Positions 52,094-59,414 of a DNA stretch of 64,000 nt are shown in pieces. Each line of letters starts with the position of its first letter. Position 1 is the stretch's first letter. The notes beneath the pieces were generated by a model that was not told the DNA's origin, did no database searches, and saw only the letters and a list, made by a program, of their open reading frames with translations. A program made the translations under genes and the position numbers. Origin of the DNA: Amycolatopsis keratiniphila subsp. keratiniphila (GTDB lineage Bacteria > Actinomycetota > Actinomycetes > Mycobacteriales > Pseudonocardiaceae); assembly GCF_001620365.2 (NCBI RefSeq), contig NZ_LQMT02000020.1, forward strand, positions 48,956 to 112,955, written 5' to 3'.

Positions 52094-53636
52094 CAAGGTC
52101 CTTTTCCCTGTCACGAGCCGGCAGCCGCGCGAGATCGGCGAGGGACTGGCGGTCCACCTTGCCGTTGGTCAGTTTCGGCAGTTCAGTGGACATCGTGACG
52201 ATCCGCTCAGGAACCATGTAGGCGGGCACATACTCGCGAAGCAACTCATGCAACGGCTTCGCGTCCGACGGCCGCGCGGTATTGACGAAGGCGACGATCA
52301 CGGTTGCCGCATCCTCGCCGGACACCGCGACGGCCGCGCATTCGCGCACTCCGCACAAGGCGCTCAGATGGCGTTCAACCTCACCGAGTTCGACCCGGTA
52401 ACCACTCACCTTGATCTGACCGTCGCGGCGGCCAAGGAATTCCAGCTCACCCGAGTCATTCCGGAGGACGAGGTCTCCGGTGGGATACCAGTCCCGGCCG
52501 TCGGCGGTGACCACGAAGGCCTCGGCTGTCCCGTCCAAGTACCCCGTCATCAGCGTGGGACCGCGGACGAGGAGCTCGCCGGACACGCCGGTGGGAACAG
52601 GCTTCAGTTCCTCGTCCACGACGGCGATCTCCGTGCCCGGCAACGCGCGACCGATCGGGATCACGGCGTCCGCCGCGACCTGCGCGGTAGGGATTTCATA
52701 GGTCGTGCACACATTGCTCTCGGTGGGCCCGTACACGTTGAGAAAACGAGCGCGCGGAACTCCCGCGAGCAGAACATTCATGTCCACCGGCCGCATGACC
52801 TCGCCGCCGAACACCACGGCCCGTACCGAGCGCAGCTCGGGAAGCAGATCCCGGCCTCGCCTGGCGAGCCACGCCATGGTCGAGGTCACGGCATAGATAA
52901 TGGTGGTGCCAGTGTCCCGACAGAACTCCAGATACTTCAGAGGGAACGACACCGCGGCGGGGGGAGGCAGTGCGACAGCTGCGCCCACTCGTGCCGCGCC
53001 GAACAGATGCAGCGTCGACGGGTCGAAGTGCAGCGGCGAGGAGCTGAGGAGCACGTCTTCGGGGCCGAGCTTCAGTTCCGCTACCGCCCAGTCAAGGAAT
53101 GCCCTGGCACTCGCCTGCGTGTGCATCACCCCTTTCGGACGGCCGGTGCTACCGGAGGTGTGCAGCACGTAGGCCAGTCCTGGAACAGGTTCCCGCGATC
53201 CGGCACCTGGCTCGGCGACCCACAGCTCACCGGCAGGCTCAGCCTCATCGGTAAGTATGCGCCACCTCAAGTCCGGCAGCAGGGACTCCCATTTGCGCCG
53301 CGTCACGCTGTCGGCCACCAATGCCCGCGGCTGGGTCTGCTCGACGATCAGCGCCGCTCTGGAGATCGGCCCTTCCGGGTCCACGGGCACGAAGGCGGCG
53401 TCGGCGCGGAGGATTCCGTGCACGGCGGCCACAGCCGAGATGGTCTTCCTGCCGTGCCACACGACACAGTCGCCGGGGCGCACCCCGCACTCCGCCAGTG
53501 CCTTGGCGATCCCAGCCGCGGCGCTGTCCAGCTCCGCGTAGGTCCAGGCGACCGTTCCATCGGTTATCGCAGTCGCTCCCGGCAGTTGGACAGCCGTCGC
53601 GCGAAGCTCGTCACCGAGAGTTCTGTTGTCTGACAT
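52074..53636 (-). CDS. Free-standing adenylation enzyme (NRPS A-domain type), probable prolyl-AMP ligase
   Basis: A 520-aa AMP-forming ligase with A3 HTSGSTGRPKGVMHT, A4 LHFDPSTLHLFG, A5 NVYGPTESNVCTTYE, A7 WYPTGDLV, A8 GRRDGQIKVSGYRVELGEVE and A10 LTNGKVDRQSL. By eye the ten specificity positions read D-P-L-Y-V-G-V-V-C-K. Tyr at the fourth and Val-Cys before the final Lys recall the prolyl-AMP ligases of pyrrole pathways (PltF, RedM). With the adjacent carrier protein and flavin dehydrogenase this suggests proline loading. Start has GGAGG upstream. Confidence 0.85.
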   Translation of the reverse strand: MSDNRTLGDELRATAVQLPGATAITDGTVAWTYAELDSAAAGIAKALAECGVRPGDCVVWHGRKTISAVAAVHGILRADAAFVPVDPEGPISRAALIVEQTQPRALVADSVTRRKWESLLPDLRWRILTDEAEPAGELWVAEPGAGSREPVPGLAYVLHTSGSTGRPKGVMHTQASARAFLDWAVAELKLGPEDVLLSSSPLHFDPSTLHLFGAARVGAAVALPPPAAVSFPLKYLEFCRDTGTTIIYAVTSTMAWLARRGRDLLPELRSVRAVVFGGEVMRPVDMNVLLAGVPRARFLNVYGPTESNVCTTYEIPTAQVAADAVIPIGRALPGTEIAVVDEELKPVPTGVSGELLVRGPTLMTGYLDGTAEAFVVTADGRDWYPTGDLVLRNDSGELEFLGRRDGQIKVSGYRVELGEVERHLSALCGVRECAAVAVSGEDAATVIVAFVNTARPSDAKPLHELLREYVPAYMVPERIVTMSTELPKLTNGKVDRQSLADLARLPARDREKDLDEREGA

Positions 53637-53662
53637 TATCCACGTCCTCCGCGCTCCTGGCC

Positions 53663-53905
53663 TCAGCGATCCTTCGACTCGATGAACGCCGCGATCGCAC
53701 GAACGCTCTCGAAATTCCGGGGGTCGATGTCTCGGTCCCCGACGTGGATCCCGAAGTCCCGCTCAAGCCGGGCGACGACTTTGAGCAGGGTCAGCGAGTC
53801 GATGATCCGTTCCGCGATCAGTGGCGTGTCGTCACCGACCTCCTGTCCGGGCGAAATGTCGCGAATAACAGCTCGCACCGTGGCGAGTGAGACAACTCCG
53901 GACAT
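53663..53905 (-). CDS. Acyl/peptidyl carrier protein
   Basis: An 80-aa stand-alone carrier with the phosphopantetheine site Ser in AERIIDSLTLLKVVARLERDFGIHV. The four-helix pattern and acidic helix II are as in PCP/ACP proteins. ATG at 53905 overlaps the dehydrogenase stop (TGATG); a GTG one codon earlier is also possible. It lies between the dehydrogenase and adenylation genes, so it most likely carries the amino acid that is oxidised on it. Confidence 0.9.
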   Translation of the reverse strand: MSGVVSLATVRAVIRDISPGQEVGDDTPLIAERIIDSLTLLKVVARLERDFGIHVGDRDIDPRNFESVRAIAAFIESKDR

Positions 53906-55017
53906 CACAGTCCCAACCCTTCGGCGATGACTTTGATCTGCATTTCGGAAGTTCCCGAGTAGTAGCGGCTCGCCAGCGCGTCGGCCATGAGCTGGATCGC
54001 GCCCGTCTCCGGTAACAGGGCATAGCCGCCGTACAGATCGGGAAGTTCGCGACTGAACGAGGTGAACTCGTTGCTCACCGAAAGTTTCGTCAACGATGCC
54101 CGCCCGTGGTCAAGACGGCCTTCATCGGCGAGCCGAGCAGAACCGAGCAAGATTTCCCGGGCACAGGTCAGATTCAGATACATTCGTACCAACCGTTCGC
54201 GGATAGCGTCATAGGCGCCGATAGCCTGTCCGAATTGGACACGAGAGTTGACGTACTCGACCGCTCTACGCTGAGCTCTGGCCATCAGTCCCAGCACCGG
54301 TGCGAGAATGAACGCCCGTTCGTACCGCATGGCGTGCATGAGCACCGCGAACCCGCTGCCTACTTCGCCCAGCCGAGCGCGGTCGGAGACCACGCAGTCG
54401 TCCAGGCGCAGGCCGTTGAACCGGGCGCCCGCCAGCGCGGCCTTGGGAATTTCCTCACCGATCACGAGCCCGGCGGTCGCCCGCGGCACCAGGAAGGCGG
54501 TGAGCGCGCCGAGCGCGCTTCCTTCGCCGGTGCGGGCGAGCACGAGGAAGACGTCCGCGGTCGGACCGTTCGTCACGAAGGTCTTCCTCCCGGTCAGCCG
54601 CCAGTGCTCACTGCCGTCCGGCTCTGCTTTCGTCCGCAGTGAAAGCAGGTCAGAACCGGCATCAGGTTCCGTTGCGGCGAACGCACCGACGACCTCTCCC
54701 CGCAGGGAACCCATCAGATAGGTCGCGTGCTGGCTCTCGGTGCCGAACTCTGCCAAAGGGGACTGAAAAGCCCACAGGTGCGCGGAAAAGGCGAACGGCA
54801 GGCCTCCGACACCACTCTCGTCGGCGATCGCTTCCAATGCCAGACATGTCATCTCGAAACCCGCGCCGGTCCCGCCCGAAGTCACCGGGAGAGGTGAGGA
54901 CAGGAGTCCACACTCGGCCCCCGACCGCCAGGCGGCCGTATCGAGGAGGTTGTTTTCCCTGGCCCAGTGCCGAACACCGGTCACCAAGTCGGTCTCGTGC
55001 GGGGCCGTTTCACTCAT
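53905..55017 (-). CDS. Acyl-CoA dehydrogenase-like flavoprotein, probable prolyl-S-carrier oxidase
   Basis: A 370-aa FAD enzyme of the acyl-CoA dehydrogenase fold: GAFAATEPDAGSDLLSLRTKA, KTFVTNGPTADVFLVLAR, YVNSRVQFGQAIGAYDAIRERL and YYSGTSEMQIKVIAEGLG. Relatives such as RedW and PltE oxidise carrier-bound proline to pyrrole-2-carboxyl. It is coupled to the carrier gene (TGATG) and to the upstream GNAT gene (ATGA). One TTA codon (codon 335) is present. The pyrrole role is inferred from the trio. Confidence 0.85.
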   Translation of the reverse strand: MSETAPHETDLVTGVRHWARENNLLDTAAWRSGAECGLLSSPLPVTSGGTGAGFEMTCLALEAIADESGVGGLPFAFSAHLWAFQSPLAEFGTESQHATYLMGSLRGEVVGAFAATEPDAGSDLLSLRTKAEPDGSEHWRLTGRKTFVTNGPTADVFLVLARTGEGSALGALTAFLVPRATAGLVIGEEIPKAALAGARFNGLRLDDCVVSDRARLGEVGSGFAVLMHAMRYERAFILAPVLGLMARAQRRAVEYVNSRVQFGQAIGAYDAIRERLVRMYLNLTCAREILLGSARLADEGRLDHGRASLTKLSVSNEFTSFSRELPDLYGGYALLPETGAIQLMADALASRYYSGTSEMQIKVIAEGLGL

Positions 55018-55457
55018 GACGGGACTCCTTCGGCGGAGGCGGGCCATTTGAACGCGTGGTAGGCCTTGACCATGCCTCGATCGGCCATCAGCGGCGGGTT
55101 CTCCACCGGAGGCGCTAGCACAATCAGATCCGTTTCGCCGCCCGCGCCGATGGTCTGGGCCAACCAGGTGAACACGTCCTCGGGCACGTTCCTTCCGCGG
55201 AAACTCGGCTTCAGCTTGATCTCGTGGAGCAACACCCGTCGCGGGCTGCCGGGGCGGAGCCTTCCCAGCTCGGTGAGTGCGAAGACAGCGGCGACCTCCC
55301 TGTCCAGTTCGACCACGTGGTAGACGGTGCTGCGCTCCATGTCCGCTCCCGCCAGCCGCCACGCGAGTTCGTCACGATCGCCGCACAGGTAGAGGCTCCA
55401 AAGCGTGTCGGCGTCGTCCGGGACAGCCCGCCGGAACCTCGCCCGTTGGCCGGTCAC
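55014..55457 (-). CDS. GNAT-like protein, possible acyltransferase
   Basis: A 147-aa protein with a GNAT-like order: RFRRAVPDDADTLWSLY (beta1-alpha1), VVELDREVAAVFALTEL, and VLLHEIKLKPSFRGRNVPEDVFTWLAQTI where a conserved strand meets an R-G-R-x-V/G-like pyrophosphate loop. The match is partial. GNAT enzymes can take acyl groups from carrier proteins, as described for the goadvionin enzyme GdvG. GTGA overlap with the hydrolase and ATGA overlap with the dehydrogenase make a tight unit. Confidence 0.6.
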   Translation of the reverse strand: MTGQRARFRRAVPDDADTLWSLYLCGDRDELAWRLAGADMERSTVYHVVELDREVAAVFALTELGRLRPGSPRRVLLHEIKLKPSFRGRNVPEDVFTWLAQTIGAGGETDLIVLAPPVENPPLMADRGMVKAYHAFKWPASAEGVPS

Positions 55458-56251
55458 GCGCGACCACCCGTCCGATCGGGTTGCGACGGCCGGGGCGCGA
55501 TCGCGGCCTTGGCGCGATACGCCTCCCAGTCACGGATCGCCGACGCCAGCTGCGTCTCGTAATCGGCGTCCGCGATGAACCCATGATCACGGCCATTACG
55601 CAGCTTGACCGCCCGCACTCCGTCGCTGTACCCCGCCCGCTCCAGAATCGGGCGCAGGTGCTCGAGCGCGTAATAGGCTTCCTTCTCCGAGACCACCGCG
55701 TGCAGATAGCGGGCGACGCCCGGCGTGAGCCAGTCATCCATTTGCCTTGTGGTCGGAACCGGCTCGCCCCATGCGGGCAGATCCAAGAACGGCACAGCGT
55801 AGCGCTCCCACTGCCACAGCTGCTTCGGGTCGTCATGCGGAGCGATGACGAACGCGAGATCGTCTGCACCAGAACGCATCCAGTACTTCAGTGCCGCGTA
55901 GCCGCCCGACGAGAGCCCGTGCCAGACACAACCGGTGAAGCCGTACTCAGCCATGACGGACTCGCGCAACTCGAGCAGCTTCGGCAGGAACTCGTTCTCC
56001 CCCAGCAGGAACCAGCCGCAGTTGGATCCCTTAGTGTGCATGTGGATGGGGTCGCAGACGAACAGGCACGCCTCCTGTGCGGACCGCGTCCACTGCCTGC
56101 GGGCGAACACCGGCGGTGTATGCGCCTCGATACGGCTGGCGCCGTGGAACAGAACGTGCAGATAGGAGCTGACCGGCTCCTCCGGTACCGCCAGATCGTA
56201 TTCGAGTACGTAACCTGCGGAGTGGACGAATCTTGATCGCCCTGTTTTCAC
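55454..56251 (-). CDS. Alpha/beta-hydrolase-fold protein
   Basis: About 265 aa. The nucleophile elbow is CVWHGLSSGGYAALKYW (GLSSG) and the final His lies in GRDHGFIADADYE; an acidic residue is expected between them. An oxyanion-type HVLFHGAS strand is near the N-terminus. It could be a thioesterase, esterase or the leader peptidase, since no other protease is in the operon. The GTG at 56251 follows GGAGG at ideal spacing; an ATG 4 codons upstream has none. Confidence 0.75.
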   Translation of the reverse strand: MKTGRSRFVHSAGYVLEYDLAVPEEPVSSYLHVLFHGASRIEAHTPPVFARRQWTRSAQEACLFVCDPIHMHTKGSNCGWFLLGENEFLPKLLELRESVMAEYGFTGCVWHGLSSGGYAALKYWMRSGADDLAFVIAPHDDPKQLWQWERYAVPFLDLPAWGEPVPTTRQMDDWLTPGVARYLHAVVSEKEAYYALEHLRPILERAGYSDGVRAVKLRNGRDHGFIADADYETQLASAIRDWEAYRAKAAIAPRPSQPDRTGGRA

Positions 56252-56266
56252 CGCAACCTCCATGTG

Positions 56267-57619
56267 CTAGCCGAGATAGAGCTTGTCGATGTTCTTTGGA
56301 ATGACCGCCGGGAAGAAAAGTGGTATCCGCCGCGGCTGTGACCGGTCCTCGATCGGCTCCATATCGCCGGTATCCCGGTTGTTCACCACGGCTCGCGGGA
56401 CGAACGTCGTCCTCCACCGTGCCGCGGCCGTTTCCAGATGACGTACGACTGATTCGTGCACCACAGCATCGGCGCGGGTAGCCCGATAGAGAAACTCAGG
56501 ACCGATCATCTTGAGCAGCGGCTCCGGGATCCGAGCAGGAAGAGTCAGTGAATAGTAACGCGGCCAATCACGAAGCCCGCCACGCTGTAACCAAGAACGG
56601 CCGAACGGGCGCAAGCCGGTGAACATGGCGAAACTCCATTCCAGCTTCACGCCTGCGACGAGAAGAAGTGCGTTGATCACGAACACAGCGGCGATCGCCC
56701 AGTGCACTGGCGCGGCTCCAGCCACCAGCGCCGCCGGCTCCTCGGCGGACAGGGAAAGTACGATTGCGGCCAGGACTCCGAAAAGAGCACTCTCCACGAC
56801 ATCCCTGAAAAAGAAGCGCGACTTACGTATTTTCCCGCTCTTCCAGCGGAACAAGACGGCGAATCCGCATGAGAGAGCACCCATGAGCCAGAGGAGACCG
56901 GTCTGAGCAGGAAGCACCACGTGATCCGCTTGCGCTGAAAACATGGTCACCCACAAGGTCATCGCTATGATCGAAAACGGAAAGTTGCCGGTGAGACCGA
57001 AGACCCAGTGCATCAGCAGGGCAAGCAGAAGCCCCCATTCGCCGCCGCCTGGCACCAAAAGCAATACTCCGACCACGAGCTCGACCACGACGACGGCGGC
57101 TGGTACCCAGCGAAGGAGCGCGCCGGGCACCGGTAGACCGAGCCCTCGCGCGTAGTGTTCGGCGATCACACGGCCCGGACTCTGCTCACCGGTGAGGTAG
57201 TCCTTGTTCACCTTGAAAAACGCCGCCGACAAGTACACACCCGCGAGCAAGTCACGGGCCACGACCCAGTCCAGCTCCGACGGCGTGCATGCGAAGCCGA
57301 CCAGCGCGAGCATCGCGAGCCAGACATGATTGGCCAACCGCCGCTGAATCGAACCTACCCACAGCACCACCAACCCGATCCCGATCAGCTGCCCGGTGAG
57401 CCCCGGCACCGTTCCCTCGACGACCAGCGCGGCTGGAAGCATGATGGTCTGGCACAACGAGTTGGCCCACCGCGGAAGCATGAGCGGGAACACCGGCGCG
57501 TAGCTGCGGCATAGTTCGGCCAGTCCATGTTCGCAAAGCCTGCCCGCCAAATGCGTCAGTAGCCCCACAACGATGAGCGCCGGCGCGCCCAGGAACAGAG
57601 TTGACGTCTCGCCGACCAC
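56267..57619 (-). CDS. HTTM-like polytopic membrane protein
   Basis: A 450-aa protein with about ten hydrophobic helices in the first 350 residues and a soluble C-terminus. DWVVARDLLAGVYLSAAFFKVNKDYLTGEQSPGRVIAEHYARGLGLP and LLLALLMHWVFGLTGNFPFSIIAM are typical of HTTM/vitamin-K-carboxylase-like membrane proteins (as SdpB), a group with few known functions. GTG start with GGAGGG 7-12 bases upstream. First biosynthetic gene after the candidate precursor; one TTA codon (codon 344). Confidence 0.75.
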   Translation of the reverse strand: MVGETSTLFLGAPALIVVGLLTHLAGRLCEHGLAELCRSYAPVFPLMLPRWANSLCQTIMLPAALVVEGTVPGLTGQLIGIGLVVLWVGSIQRRLANHVWLAMLALVGFACTPSELDWVVARDLLAGVYLSAAFFKVNKDYLTGEQSPGRVIAEHYARGLGLPVPGALLRWVPAAVVVVELVVGVLLLVPGGGEWGLLLALLMHWVFGLTGNFPFSIIAMTLWVTMFSAQADHVVLPAQTGLLWLMGALSCGFAVLFRWKSGKIRKSRFFFRDVVESALFGVLAAIVLSLSAEEPAALVAGAAPVHWAIAAVFVINALLLVAGVKLEWSFAMFTGLRPFGRSWLQRGGLRDWPRYYSLTLPARIPEPLLKMIGPEFLYRATRADAVVHESVVRHLETAAARWRTTFVPRAVVNNRDTGDMEPIEDRSQPRRIPLFFPAVIPKNIDKLYLG

Positions 57620-57644
57620 GACTTTCCCTCCAGTGCGGAGATGT

Positions 57645-57677
57645 GGGGGTGGAGCCCGGGGACCGAGCCCCACCCCC
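57645..57677 (-). terminator. Attenuator-like hairpin between precursor ORF and operon
   Basis: GGGGGTGGAGC (57645-57655) pairs with GCCCCACCCCC (57667-57677), 10 of 11 pairs, around an 11-nt loop. It lies about 80 bp past the candidate precursor and 26 bp before the HTTM gene. Such partial terminators in RiPP operons give more precursor than enzyme mRNA. Confidence 0.55.
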
Positions 57678-57755
57678 GTTTCACACCCCTCAGCATCCGG
57701 CGTTGTTCACGATCGCCCGATCACCTGATGGATGTAGCAGACGAGTGAACCGGGA

Positions 57756-57872
57756 TCAGTCCGGCTCGCTTGCACTCATCGCAACCACGGAACCCTCGAA
57801 GAGGTTCTCGAAGTCGTCCTTTGTGATTTCCTCGACCAGGCTGACCGTTTCGGTCACCGTCGTTCCCTGCAT
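57756..57872 (-). CDS. Candidate RiPP precursor peptide, 38 aa
   Basis: A 38-codon ORF at the head of the YcaO/TfuA operon, ATG 57872 to TGA 57756. The first half is Thr/Val-rich and then acidic (VEEITKDDFENLFEGS), as in leader peptides; the C-terminal part SVVAMSASEPD is small and non-polar with an acidic end. There is no Cys. GAAGG lies about 11-15 bases upstream of the ATG and a promoter candidate starts at 57964. The SVVA beginning recalls the SVMA start of the thioviridamide core. Alternative reading: a regulatory leader peptide. Confidence 0.65.
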   Translation of the reverse strand: MQGTTVTETVSLVEEITKDDFENLFEGSVVAMSASEPD

Positions 57873-57935
57873 GATCTACCAACCTTCACTTTGTTGGACA
57901 GAACAGTCAGCGCCGGATCGGCATTGACTGAAGTC

Positions 57936-57964
57936 ATTTTTGCGACGATCCAAAGGTGCGTCAA
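57936..57964 (-). promoter_or_regulatory. Candidate promoter of the RiPP operon
   Basis: On the minus strand TTGACG (57964-57959), a 17-bp spacer and AAAAAT (57941-57936). The palindrome TGACTGAAGTCA (57925-57936) abuts the -10 and would cover the start of transcription. The -10 is only 4 of 6. Confidence 0.4.
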
Positions 57965-58040
57965 CGGATCAAGGTTGCACACCTCACTTGAGCTCGATTC
58001 ATACACATGGACGGCCTTTCGCTTCCCACGCAGCAAGAGA

Positions 58041-58070
58041 CAGGTATCCCGAACGCAATCGGGATACCTG
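58041..58070 (-). terminator. Terminator hairpin after the StrR-like gene
   Basis: CAGGTATCCCGA (58041-58052) and its complement (58059-58070) form a 12-bp stem with a 6-nt loop, 22 bp beyond the stop of the leftward regulator. It insulates the regulator from the precursor promoter. Confidence 0.7.
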
Positions 58071-58092
58071 CACTTTGTCCGCTTTTTCGCAT

Positions 58093-59061
58093 CTACCGGG
58101 CCACGCGTGGACCCTCTCGGTCGAGCCCATCGGCCAATTCGGCCAGCCGATCGGCGTAGTCACGGATGAGAAACACCACTCTGTGACGTTGGTGCGACGG
58201 CACGCATTCGGCCAATTTCACCCATCGACCCGCCTCAATGGCACAACTCTGCAGAATTCGCAGCAGCAACCGGCCACTCTCGGTGAAACGCAGTGCAGGG
58301 TCCTTCATCAACTGATCGAGGCCGCCTGCCCGATCAAGATCGCCTGCCATCCCAGGCGCCGCTCGATCGCCAGGTTTCACTACGGCTTGTCGTCGGGACG
58401 GCAGCACCGAGTCCCCGTGCGCCATCCTTTTCCGGACGTCCCGCACAGTGTTGGGCGCAATACCCACTTCGCGAGCGATCTCCCGCAATGAGGCGTCCGG
58501 CCGCAGGAGGATCAGCTCCGATGCGCGCTGGCGCGCGAGCGCCACTCCAGGAGGTCTCGCCTTACCGTCCGCGCCGATCCGGCTGTTCAACTGTCCGGAA
58601 TGAACGTTTGAACGCCGACGGAGCGCACCGACAGTGGTGGGCGAGAGACCAGCTGTCCTGGCGATCCGGCGGTCCGACCACTGCGGGTACGACACGATGA
58701 TGCGCTCGGCCGCAGCCACCCGGTCGGAAAGACTCAGCGGAAGGCCATGGGAACCGTTGCAGCGCACGGCGAGCACGAAGGCATCCTCGATGCTGCCATG
58801 GAACAAACGCGCGGCGATGAACTCCTCACCTCGTGCTCGCGCCGCCGCCAAGCGATGCATGCCGTCGATGACCCGCATGGTCGGTTCATGCACGATGATG
58901 GCGGGCAACGTGACATCGAGCTCAGCGAGCGTTCGGGCGTGGTCGACATCCTCACCGTTCATTCGCGGCGAGTCGGCGGGACGCAAGTCGCCGATCCGCA
59001 GCATTCGCTTGGCGGACAGTAACTCGGGCAAGGGTATCGAACCTACGTCTACCTTGATCAT
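58093..59061 (-). CDS. StrR-like pathway regulator (ParB-N fold plus helix-turn-helix)
   Basis: A 322-aa protein: N-terminal ParB/sulfiredoxin-like domain (about 1-110: ITLPAIIVHEPTMRVIDGMHRLAAARARGEEFIAARLF-type segment at 50-90), then two HTH regions (DRRIARTAGLSPTTVGALRRRS and SLREIAREVGIAPNTVRDVRKRM). Length and domain order match StrR/NovG-type activators of antibiotic clusters rather than chromosome-partition ParB. Codon 14 is TTA, suggesting bldA control. GGAAGAGAGG precedes the ATG. Likely activator of the adjacent operon. Confidence 0.85.
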   Translation of the reverse strand: MIKVDVGSIPLPELLSAKRMLRIGDLRPADSPRMNGEDVDHARTLAELDVTLPAIIVHEPTMRVIDGMHRLAAARARGEEFIAARLFHGSIEDAFVLAVRCNGSHGLPLSLSDRVAAAERIIVSYPQWSDRRIARTAGLSPTTVGALRRRSNVHSGQLNSRIGADGKARPPGVALARQRASELILLRPDASLREIAREVGIAPNTVRDVRKRMAHGDSVLPSRRQAVVKPGDRAAPGMAGDLDRAGGLDQLMKDPALRFTESGRLLLRILQSCAIEAGRWVKLAECVPSHQRHRVVFLIRDYADRLAELADGLDREGPRVAR

Positions 59062-59165
59062 GCCTCTCTTCCCCCCTGTGGAGCCAGGTGACCACCCAGT
59101 GCCAATTGAGCGATGCGGTCGATTAAAATCCCCGTAAAGAACATCTGAGATTCCTTACTTCAATT

Positions 59166-59258
59166 TTAACCAGCACCTCGGGATAACTCAGCCGGCGGCG
59201 CACCCTCGTCCACCTGCTTCCGCCTCACGCAGACACGGAATTCACTCAGTACACGCAT
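59166..59258 (-). CDS. Small ORF (30 aa) with strong ribosome binding site
   Basis: ATG 59258 to TAA 59166, preceded by GGGAGGAAAAGGACTC, one of the best Shine-Dalgarno regions in the window. The peptide starts MRVLSEFRVCVRRKQ and ends ELSRGAG. It lies 105 bp upstream of the StrR-like gene on the same strand. Could be a leader peptide, a small regulator or chance; no family. The remaining 59062-59414 is AT-rich promoter sequence for both divergent regulators. Confidence 0.35.
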   Translation of the reverse strand: MRVLSEFRVCVRRKQVDEGAPPAELSRGAG

Positions 59259-59414
59259 GAGTCCTTTTCCTCCCCTATGCGGCCAGAGTCGCACTTTCAA
59301 CGACAGGTCCGTCGAGATAGAGGATATTTCCCCACGCCGTCCTCGTTTTATCCTCGTAGCTTCCCGAACCTTGCTATCGTCGTCATGATCAGGTTCATCG
59401 CCCGAGGGGATACA

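Noticed and set aside
51903..53633. 576-codon plus-strand frame opposite the adenylation and MFS genes
   Set aside because: Shadow of two genes with clear adenylation and MFS motifs on the minus strand.
47234..57872. Azole/azoline (LAP) or lanthipeptide cluster
   Set aside because: There is no dehydrogenase of the McbC type, no ThiF/E1-like partner and no LanB/LanM/LanC. The YcaO tail lacks PxPxP, TfuA is present, and the candidate precursor has no Cys.
57854..58036. 60-codon minus-strand ORF overlapping the candidate precursor in another frame
   Set aside because: No ribosome binding site and it spans the predicted promoter; composition is not leader-like.
58093..59061. Reading the ParB-like protein as a plasmid or element partition protein
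   Set aside because: No ParA gene or parS-like sites are nearby, and the length, double HTH and location beside a biosynthetic operon fit StrR/NovG regulators better.
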